From Gramella sp. AN32 (GTDB lineage Bacteria > Bacteroidota > Bacteroidia > Flavobacteriales > Flavobacteriaceae): DNA of 64,000 nucleotides. Positions 54,921 through 61,239 of this stretch are shown here, piece after piece. Both the position numbers and the translations under genes were made by a program. The stretch covers positions 434,001 through 498,000 of the forward strand of contig NZ_QEYO01000001.1 of NCBI RefSeq assembly GCF_023718305.1, in the 5' to 3' direction. How positions within the stretch are numbered: the first letter of the stretch is position 1; each line of letters starts with the position of its first letter. The notes beneath the pieces were generated by a model. That model did no database searches. It was not told the origin of the DNA and worked only from the letters and a program-made list of their open reading frames with translations.

Positions 54921-57203
54921 ATGATTCCAAAAACATTTAAAGAGGTTATCGATCTTGGAGATGGTAGAACCATTTCCCTCGAAACCGGAAAATTGGCAAA
55001 ACAGGCCCACGGGTCGGTTGTTGTTCAAATGGGTAACGCCATGTTACTTTGTACGGTAGTGTCTTCATACAAACCTACCACCATGGATTTCTTTCCATTA
55101 ACATTAGATTATCGTGAAAAATTTGCTGCTGCAGGTTTATTTCCCGGAGGTTATTTCAAAAGAGAAGCAAGGCCGAGTAACGAAGAAATTTTAGTAATGA
55201 GATTAGTAGACCGTGTATTGCGTCCACTTTTCCCTAAAGATTACAAATTTGAGACTCAGGTGATGATCCAGTTGATGTCCCATGATGATGAAGTGATGCC
55301 AGATGCACTTGCCGGATTGGCCGCATCAGCAGCAATTCAACTTTCAGATATTCCTTTTGAAACGCCAATTTCTGAAGCACGTGTTGCCAGAATAGGTGGT
55401 GAATTCGTTTTAAACCCAAGCCGTGAAGCTTTGAAAGAGGCCGATATGGATATTATGGTTGGAGCTTCGGCAGATTCTGTAATGATGGTAGAAGGGCAGT
55501 TTGACGAATGTTCAGAAGAAGAGATGGCTGAAGCTATCAAATTCGCTCATGAAGCTATTAAAAAACAATGCGAGGCTCAGGTGAAACTTGCTGAAGCATT
55601 TGGCAAGAAAGAAACCAGGGAATATGAAGTTGAAAGGACTGATGAAGCTATAGAGAAAAAAGTGCACGAAGCAACGTATCAAAAAGTATACGATATTGCT
55701 AAAGATGCATCTGCTAAAAAAGATCGTTCCCAATCATTTGCTGATTTAAAAGAAGAAGTTAAAGCTTTATTTTCTGAAGAAGAATTGGAAGAAAACGGAA
55801 GTCTTGTATCCCGGTATTTTTCAGCTGCACACAAAAAAGCGGTTAGGGATCTTACCTTAAAAGAAGGTGTTCGTCTTGACGGTAGAAAAACTGATGAAAT
55901 CAGGCCCATCTGGTGTGAAGTAGATTATCTACCCAGCACGCATGGATCGGCATTATTTACCAGAGGGGAAACCCAGGCACTTGCCACGGTAACTCTTGGT
56001 ACTTCCCGAGAAGCAAATCAGGTGGATCTTCCCACGCAACAGGGAGAAGAAACTTTTTATTTACATTATAACTTCCCTCCTTTTTCTACCGGAGAAGCCT
56101 ACCCAATTAGAGGAACTTCACGAAGAGAGATTGGTCACGGGAACCTTGCCCAAAGAGCGCTCAAAGGGATGATCCCCGATAATTGCCCGTATACGGTTAG
56201 AGTAGTTTCTGAAGTACTGGAATCTAACGGTTCTTCTTCTATGGCTACTGTTTGTGCCGGTACCATGGCATTAATGGATGCCGGGGTACAATTGAAAAAG
56301 CCGGTTTCAGGGATTGCAATGGGATTGATTTCTGATGGTGAAAACTACGCGGTACTTTCTGATATTCTTGGAGATGAAGATCATCTTGGGGATATGGACT
56401 TTAAAGTAACCGGAACGGCCGATGGGATTACAGCCTGCCAGATGGATATCAAGATCAAGGGGCTTTCTTATGAGATTCTTGTAAATGCTTTAAAACAGGC
56501 AAGGGCAGGAAGACTTCATATTCTTGATAAACTGAATGAAACTATATCTTCAGCTAACCAGAATGTAAAAGCTCATTCTCCAAAGATCATCACCAGAAGA
56601 ATTCCGAATGAATTTATTGGAGCTCTTATTGGACCTGGAGGAAAAGTGATCCAGGAACTACAAAAAACTACTAAAACCGAGATCGTGATCAACGAAGATC
56701 CGGTTACAGAAGAAGGAATTGTAGAGATTCTGGGTACTGAGCAGGAAGGAATTGATAAGGTGCTGGCCAAAATTGAATCTATTACATTCAAACCTGAAAA
56801 GGGTAGCGTATACGAGGTAAAAGTGATCAAACTTTTAGATTTTGGTGCAGTGGTAGAATATTTAGATGCTCCGGGTAACGAGGTTTTACTTCATATTTCT
56901 GAATTGGCATGGGAACGTACCAATGATGTAAATGATGTCCTTAAAATGGGAGATACCCTGGATGTGAAATACTTTGGCCTTGATCCTAAGACGAGAAAAG
57001 ACAAGGTTTCCAGAAAAGCTTTATTGGAAAAACCGGAAGGTTATAAAGAAAGGGCTCCAAGAGACGACAAACGTAGCGGTTCCAGAGATAGTCGCGGGCG
57101 TGATGATCGTAGAGGAAGGGACGATCGAGGACGCGATAATCGCCGGGACGATAGAAAACCCAGAGAAGACAGAGAAGACAAACCCAGAGAAGACAGGGAT
57201 TAG
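54921..57203 (+). CDS. pnp: Polyribonucleotide nucleotidyltransferase (PNPase)
   Basis: Phosphorolytic 3'-5' exoribonuclease of RNA turnover. The 760 residues contain two RNase PH domains (first about 10-145, second about 320-545, with [18 protein letters not shown]), a KH domain ([20 protein letters not shown]) and an S1 domain ([30 protein letters not shown]). After the S1 domain a tail of about 50 residues consists mostly of Arg, Asp, Gly and Lys ([17 protein letters not shown]), longer and more charged than the E. coli tail. It starts 199 bases after rpsO and ends before a strong terminator. Confidence 0.97.
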   Translation: MIPKTFKEVIDLGDGRTISLETGKLAKQAHGSVVVQMGNAMLLCTVVSSYKPTTMDFFPLTLDYREKFAAAGLFPGGYFKREARPSNEEILVMRLVDRVLRPLFPKDYKFETQVMIQLMSHDDEVMPDALAGLAASAAIQLSDIPFETPISEARVARIGGEFVLNPSREALKEADMDIMVGASADSVMMVEGQFDECSEEEMAEAIKFAHEAIKKQCEAQVKLAEAFGKKETREYEVERTDEAIEKKVHEATYQKVYDIAKDASAKKDRSQSFADLKEEVKALFSEEELEENGSLVSRYFSAAHKKAVRDLTLKEGVRLDGRKTDEIRPIWCEVDYLPSTHGSALFTRGETQALATVTLGTSREANQVDLPTQQGEETFYLHYNFPPFSTGEAYPIRGTSRREIGHGNLAQRALKGMIPDNCPYTVRVVSEVLESNGSSSMATVCAGTMALMDAGVQLKKPVSGIAMGLISDGENYAVLSDILGDEDHLGDMDFKVTGTADGITACQMDIKIKGLSYEILVNALKQARAGRLHILDKLNETISSANQNVKAHSPKIITRRIPNEFIGALIGPGGKVIQELQKTTKTEIVINEDPVTEEGIVEILGTEQEGIDKVLAKIESITFKPEKGSVYEVKVIKLLDFGAVVEYLDAPGNEVLLHISELAWERTNDVNDVLKMGDTLDVKYFGLDPKTRKDKVSRKALLEKPEGYKERAPRDDKRSGSRDSRGRDDRRGRDDRGRDNRRDDRKPREDREDKPREDRD

Positions 57204-57223
57204 TTTTCTGATATTATAGCAGA

Positions 57224-57250
57224 AGCCCGGCAACTTGCCGGGCTTTTTTT
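57224..57250 (+). terminator. Intrinsic terminator after pnp
   Basis: AGCCCGGCA-ACT-TGCCGGGCT, a perfect 9-bp stem, followed by seven T, 20 bases after the pnp stop. Confidence 0.92.
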
Positions 57251-57336
57251 ATTCTTAAATTTTAAAATCTTACTGAAATTTGCACTTAATTATTGCGACT
57301 ATCCTGAAAATTCTAAAAAAATGGAAAAAATATTTC

Positions 57337-57442
57337 GCGTTAGGGACCTGCCTTGTCGGCAGGCAGGTTGCAACGGAAAGCCCGCAGCTGCTATCGGCAG
57401 CGAGGACTTATAGCGAAAAGCCCGGCACGAAGTGCAACGCCC
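57337..57442 (+). ncRNA. Structured element between pnp and rpoD (candidate Flavo-1-like RNA or REP-type repeat)
   Basis: This GC-rich block stands out in the 336-base AT-rich gap. An outer stem GCGTT (57337-57341) / AACGC (57436-57440) encloses three hairpins: ACCTGCC/GGCAGGT (57346-57352/57362-57368), GCTGC/GCAGC (57387-57391/57397-57401) and GCAC/GTGC (57425-57428/57432-57435). The hairpins are separated by similar linkers, AACGGAAAGCCCG and AGCGAAAAGCCCG. From memory, blocks beginning 'GCGTTAGGGA' with 'AGCGAAAAGCCCG' and ending 'AACGCCC' recur in flavobacterial genomes and may correspond to the Flavo-1 RNA motif; that identity is not verified. The rest of the gap shows only the pnp terminator and AT-rich sequence before rpoD. 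Confidence 0.55.
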
Positions 57443-57539
57443 AAATAAATTTAATTGTAATTTTTGTAACATTCTGCGACATTTTTACGTATAAATATGT
57501 ACAAGAGCTATTCATAATAAAAAATCCCACGAAAGATAG

Positions 57540-58403
57540 ATGAGACAACTTAAAATTACGAAGCAGGTAACCAATAGAGAAACCGCTTCGCTGGATAAGT
57601 ATTTGCAAGAAATTGGAAAGGTTGACCTGATTACCGCTGATGAAGAGGTAGAATTGGCTCAAAGGATTAAAGCAGGTGATGACCGTGCTCTGGAAAAATT
57701 AACCAAAGCTAACTTACGTTTCGTCGTTTCTGTAGCAAAACAATATCAAAATCAAGGCCTTACGCTTCCCGATCTTATTAACGAAGGAAATTTAGGCTTA
57801 ATTAAAGCTGCGAAACGTTTTGATGAAACTCGTGGTTTTAAATTTATCTCCTATGCTGTTTGGTGGATTAGACAATCCATCCTGCAAGCATTAGCAGAGC
57901 AATCTCGTATTGTTCGTTTGCCTTTGAACAAGATTGGTTCTATTAATAAAATCAATAAGACTTTTGCTTTTCTTGAGCAATCCCATGAGCGCCCACCAAG
58001 CGCGGAAGAGATCGCCAAGGAATTGGATATGACCATTAACGACGTTAAGGAATCTATGAAGAACTCCGGGCGTCACGTATCGATGGATGCCCCTCTTGTA
58101 GAAGGTGAAGATTCTAACCTTTACGACGTTTTACGTTCTGGTGAGTCTCCAAATCCAGATAAGGAATTATTACATGAATCACTTCGAACTGAAATCGAGA
58201 GAGCTCTGGAAACACTAACTCCGCGTGAAGCTGATGTTATCCGGCTTTATTTTGGTTTAGGGGATCAACATCCAATGACCTTGGAAGAGATTGGCGAGAC
58301 TTTTGATTTAACCAGAGAAAGAGTTAGACAAATTAAAGAAAAAGCAATACGTAGGTTAAAACATACTTCCAGAAGTAAAATTTTAAAAACGTATCTTGGA
58401 TAA
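57540..58403 (+). CDS. rpoD: Primary RNA polymerase sigma factor (short Bacteroidota RpoD)
   Basis: Housekeeping sigma-70 that directs RNA polymerase to TAnnTTTG promoters. The 287 residues are typical for the phylum; region 1.1 is missing. Seen are region 1.2 ([20 protein letters not shown]), region 2 ([38 protein letters not shown]), region 3 ([14 protein letters not shown]) and region 4 ([17 protein letters not shown] and the helix-turn-helix [20 protein letters not shown]). It follows the structured element and is followed by two related hairpins, the second a terminator. Confidence 0.95.
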   Translation: MRQLKITKQVTNRETASLDKYLQEIGKVDLITADEEVELAQRIKAGDDRALEKLTKANLRFVVSVAKQYQNQGLTLPDLINEGNLGLIKAAKRFDETRGFKFISYAVWWIRQSILQALAEQSRIVRLPLNKIGSINKINKTFAFLEQSHERPPSAEEIAKELDMTINDVKESMKNSGRHVSMDAPLVEGEDSNLYDVLRSGESPNPDKELLHESLRTEIERALETLTPREADVIRLYFGLGDQHPMTLEEIGETFDLTRERVRQIKEKAIRRLKHTSRSKILKTYLG

Positions 58404-58430
58404 GATATTTAAAGCAACAACAGTTTAGTG

Positions 58431-58446
58431 CCGGAGTGATGACCGG
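58431..58446 (+). repeat. First copy of a 16-bp hairpin repeat after rpoD
   Basis: CCGGAGTGATGACCGG lies 28 bases after the rpoD stop and is repeated exactly at 58486-58501. It can fold as CCGG/CCGG around an 8-base loop but has no immediate T run; a TTTTTT follows 19 bases later. Confidence 0.7.
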
Positions 58447-58483
58447 TATGAAAATAACTGTTCGTTTTTTGATTGATGAATGA

Positions 58484-58510
58484 CCCCGGAGTGATGACCG
58501 GGGTTTTTTC
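58484..58510 (+). terminator. Intrinsic terminator after rpoD (second copy of the hairpin repeat)
   Basis: CCCCGG-AGTGATGA-CCGGGG followed by TTTTTT. The core 16 bases equal the copy 55 bases upstream, extended here by two G-C pairs. It ends the rpoD transcript. Confidence 0.82.
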
Positions 58511-58599
58511 TTTTAACATTTGTTTCATTAAGTATAAAATTTCTTTATTTTAACGAATTGGATTTTTAATTTTATCTATCAGATTTATAAAACCCATTT

Positions 58600-59016
58600 A
58601 TGCGTTATGCCGTTAGTTATGTAAGCAGTGTAAATCCCGAGCTTACAGAAAAGGAAATTTTAGAAATTTTAAATTTTAGCAGGAGATGTAATATAGATCA
58701 CGATATTACAGGTATATTATTGTTCTCTGAAGGAAATTTTTTCCAGGTGATTGAAGGAGAAAAAGAAATAATAAAAAGCTTATTTTCCCGGATAGCTATT
58801 GATAAAAGACATCACAATGTCATGGTGATCTTCGAGAAATCAGTTTCTGAGAATCAGTTTGATACCTATATATCTGATTTTATTTCTTTAAATTCTCGCT
58901 TTAATTCCGAAAATATAAATCTCTATCTCTCTCAGATCGAGAAATTAAATCCTAAAATTCAAAGTTCTGTACGTTATATCCTAAATAAATTTACAGAAGG
59001 CATCAAATCGGTTTAA
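58600..59016 (+). CDS. BLUF-domain blue-light photoreceptor protein
   Basis: A 138-residue single-domain BLUF protein that should bind FAD and sense blue light. The flavin triad is present with canonical spacing: Tyr7 (AVSYVSS), Asn31 (RRCNIDHDITGILLF) and Gln49 (NFFQVIEGE), matching Tyr21, Asn45 and Gln63 of AppA. The Trp/Met pair expected on the last strand is replaced: the corresponding segment FDTYISDF has Tyr90 and Ser92. About 40 C-terminal residues form likely helices. No effector domain is attached and the neighbours (rpoD, rpe) give no obvious partner. It has its own 5' region of about 90 bases. Confidence 0.88.
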   Translation: MRYAVSYVSSVNPELTEKEILEILNFSRRCNIDHDITGILLFSEGNFFQVIEGEKEIIKSLFSRIAIDKRHHNVMVIFEKSVSENQFDTYISDFISLNSRFNSENINLYLSQIEKLNPKIQSSVRYILNKFTEGIKSV

Positions 59017-59022
59017 TCTTTT

Positions 59023-59030
59023 TATTTTTG
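59023..59030 (+). promoter_or_regulatory. Putative -7 element (TATTTTTG) of rpe
   Basis: TATTTTTG lies 23 bases before the rpe ATG in the 37-base gap after the BLUF gene, suggesting separate transcription of rpe and the downstream reductase. Confidence 0.45.
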
Positions 59031-59053
59031 TTTGCCATAGAAAGTAAATAAAA

Positions 59054-59722
59054 ATGACCGAAACATTGATTGCCCCTTCCCTACTTGCTGCAGATTTTGG
59101 AAATCTCCAACGGGATATTGAAATGGTTAACGAAAGTAAAGCAGACTGGTTCCATATCGATATTATGGACGGCGTATTTGTCCCGAATATTTCTTACGGA
59201 ATGCCGGTTCTGAAAGCAATTTCAAAACATGCCAAGAAAACAATTGATGTTCATTTGATGATCGTGGATCCTGACCGATATATTCAGGAATTCGCAGATC
59301 TTGGGGCTGATATTCTTACGGTACATTATGAAGCGTGCACACATTTGCATAGGAGCCTTCAGGCTATAAAAGCTGCCGGAATGAAAGCCGGAGTTGCACT
59401 TAATCCACATACTTCTGTAGATCTTTTACAAGATGTTCTTCAGGATATTGACCTGGTCCTTATCATGAGTGTGAATCCCGGTTTTGGCGGACAAAGTTTT
59501 ATTGAAAATACTTACCATAAAATTCATAGGCTCAAGCAATTAATCGCTCAAAAAAATGCTAACACCATAATTGAAATTGACGGTGGTGTGACTGATGAGA
59601 ATGCCATGGCATTGGCAAAAGCCGGTGCAGATGTTCTTGTTGCAGGTAGTTTTGTTTTTAAATCTGATAATCAGCCGGAAACCATCAAAAACTTGAGAAA
59701 AATTGCAAATTCTGGAAAATAA
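59054..59722 (+). CDS. rpe: Ribulose-phosphate 3-epimerase
   Basis: Interconverts ribulose-5-phosphate and xylulose-5-phosphate in the pentose phosphate pathway. The 222 residues fold as a TIM barrel with family motifs APSLLAADFGNL, FHIDIMDGVFVPNISYG, IDVHLMIVDPDRYI, LIMSVNPGFGGQSFIENT, IEIDGGVTDENA and ADVLVAGSFVFK. Its end overlaps the presumed TTG start of the following reductase by 20 bases, which points to coupling. Confidence 0.97.
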   Translation: MTETLIAPSLLAADFGNLQRDIEMVNESKADWFHIDIMDGVFVPNISYGMPVLKAISKHAKKTIDVHLMIVDPDRYIQEFADLGADILTVHYEACTHLHRSLQAIKAAGMKAGVALNPHTSVDLLQDVLQDIDLVLIMSVNPGFGGQSFIENTYHKIHRLKQLIAQKNANTIIEIDGGVTDENAMALAKAGADVLVAGSFVFKSDNQPETIKNLRKIANSGK

Positions 59723-60692
59723 GTTCGACGTTGTAATTATTGGAGGGGGGCCTATAGGAATAGCCTGCGCTTTAGAAGCTCAAAAGAAAAAATTATCCTA
59801 TATCGTTCTGGAAAAGGGTTGCCTGGTAAATTCACTGTACCACTACCCTACTAACATGACTTTTTTCTCCACTTCTGAAAAGCTTGAACTGGATAGCATA
59901 CCTTTTATTAGTAGTAATCCCAAACCTGTAAAAAGGGAAGCATTAGAATATTACCGAAGGATCGCTACGACAAATGAAATTAATATTAAACTTTTTGAAA
60001 AGGTAAATTCCGTAGAAACGATTGAGGATAATTGGCATAAAGTGTTCACTACAAAGGCGGAATATCTCGCGAAAAATATCATTATCGCTACTGGATTTTA
60101 TGACATCCCCAATTTTCTGAATATCCCGGGAGAAGATCTGCCGAAAGTTTCACATTATTATAATGACCCACATTATTACGCCACCCAAAAGACTGTGGTA
60201 GTAGGCGCAAGTAATTCTGCTGTAGATGCTGCCCTGGAAATTTATCGTAAAGGCGGAGAGGTAAGCATGGTTGTTCGTCAGGCGGAAATTGGTTCACGGG
60301 TAAAATATTGGGTAAGACCGGATATTGTAAACCGAATAGAGGAAGGAAGCATAAAAGCTTATTTTCATTCAGATATTAAGGAAATAAGAGAGACTGAAGT
60401 TGTTTTAAATACTCCGGAAGGAGAAAAAATACTCGAGAATGACTTTGTTTTATTGCTCACTGGTTATCGCCCCAATTTTAAGTTCTTACAAGATCTGGGA
60501 ATTAAATTATCTAACGATGGCAAAAAGATCCCTCAATACGATGATGAAACAATGGAAACTAATGTACCGGGCATGTATCTGGCCGGTGTTATTTGCGGTG
60601 GAACTGAAACCCATAAATGGTTTATAGAAAATTCTAGAATTCATGCCAAAATGATCATGAACAATATTTCTAAAAATAAAAAACCTCACTAA
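59703..60692 (+). CDS. ypdA: YpdA-like FAD/NAD(P)-binding oxidoreductase (putative bacillithiol-disulfide reductase)
   Basis: A 329-residue flavoprotein resembling Staphylococcus aureus YpdA, which reduces bacillithiol disulfide. Motifs are the N-terminal FAD fold VVIIGGGPIGIACALEAQ, then SLYHYPTNMTFFSTSEKLEL, LPKVSHYYNDPHYYATQKTV, the NAD(P) fold VVVGASNSAVDAALEIYRKG, and the C-terminal GVICGGTETHKWFIEN. The cysteine of the Staphylococcus GGGPCG loop is isoleucine here (GGGPIG). The start is a TTG at 59703 inside the end of rpe; no ATG precedes the FAD motif. No bacillithiol synthesis gene lies in the window, so the substrate is inferred. Confidence 0.85.
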   Translation: MQILENKFDVVIIGGGPIGIACALEAQKKKLSYIVLEKGCLVNSLYHYPTNMTFFSTSEKLELDSIPFISSNPKPVKREALEYYRRIATTNEINIKLFEKVNSVETIEDNWHKVFTTKAEYLAKNIIIATGFYDIPNFLNIPGEDLPKVSHYYNDPHYYATQKTVVVGASNSAVDAALEIYRKGGEVSMVVRQAEIGSRVKYWVRPDIVNRIEEGSIKAYFHSDIKEIRETEVVLNTPEGEKILENDFVLLLTGYRPNFKFLQDLGIKLSNDGKKIPQYDDETMETNVPGMYLAGVICGGTETHKWFIENSRIHAKMIMNNISKNKKPH

Positions 60693-60706
60693 TAAGCGAG
60701 GTTTTC
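60680..60706. terminator. Bidirectional terminator between ypdA and the small convergent gene
   Basis: AAAACCTC and GAGGTTTT form an 8-bp stem with a 10-base loop; it overlaps the ypdA stop. A runs on the left make it work for the minus-strand gene as well. Confidence 0.78.
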
Positions 60707-60726
60707 AGATTATATATGGAATAATA

Positions 60727-61089
60727 TTAGTTTAAAACAACTACAGAATTAGATCCAAGTCCTTTTCTTCTCCCAATCAATCTACCGTAAAATTCAAGGT
60801 CTTCATTATTATTACGAAATGAATGATCTATTTTTTTCAATGCATGTTCAATTGGAAATGTATAAATTTCAATTTCAGGATAGCCGTCAAAAAGTTCATT
60901 CTTATTAATTCCCACTTCTATCGACCTTGTTTCTTTATTATAGACTACAAAATCTGCCAGATAGTTATGTCTTAATAAATCTATACAATCCTGATTTAAT
61001 TCCCCACAATTTTTACATTCTGTAATATAATCTGCAACAACTTCTTTAAGGGATAATCTAAGTTGAGTACTATTGAAATAAGCGGCCAT
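60727..61089 (-). CDS. Small protein of unknown function (120 residues)
   Basis: Not recognised. A 120-residue soluble protein, start MAAYFNSTQLRLSLKEVV, without signal peptide or membrane segment. It contains a Cys-x-x-Cys pair (ECKNCGELNQDC, three cysteines in all), an acidic middle and a basic stretch near the end (GRLIGRRKGLGSNS). Possible start of a metal site, but two to three cysteines are too few for a zinc ribbon. It stands alone between two terminators: one shared with ypdA, and one after the large T9SS protein gene upstream. Confidence 0.7.
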   Translation of the reverse strand: MAAYFNSTQLRLSLKEVVADYITECKNCGELNQDCIDLLRHNYLADFVVYNKETRSIEVGINKNELFDGYPEIEIYTFPIEHALKKIDHSFRNNNEDLEFYGRLIGRRKGLGSNSVVVLN

Positions 61090-61190
61090 AACTTTTATAT
61101 TTTATGTGGGGTAAATTTAGAGGCTTATTGCTTTTATAAAAATATTTTGTAAAACATTTAACGCTCACGCTTAAAAAAAAGTAAAAATAA

Positions 61191-61220
61191 AAAAGCCTCC
61201 CTGTTAAAAGTGAGGCTTTT
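61191..61220 (-). terminator. Intrinsic terminator of the right-edge T9SS protein gene
   Basis: On the minus strand AAAAGCCTC and GAGGCTTTT form a 9-bp stem around a 12-base loop and are followed by T-rich sequence, 20 bases after the stop of the large gene. Confidence 0.85.
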
Positions 61221-61239
61221 AAAGATTTCATATTCGGCT

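Noticed and set aside
57280-57543. Open frame of 87 codons between pnp and rpoD
   Set aside because: It crosses the GC-rich structured element and AT-rich spacer, has no family resemblance and ends at the rpoD start.
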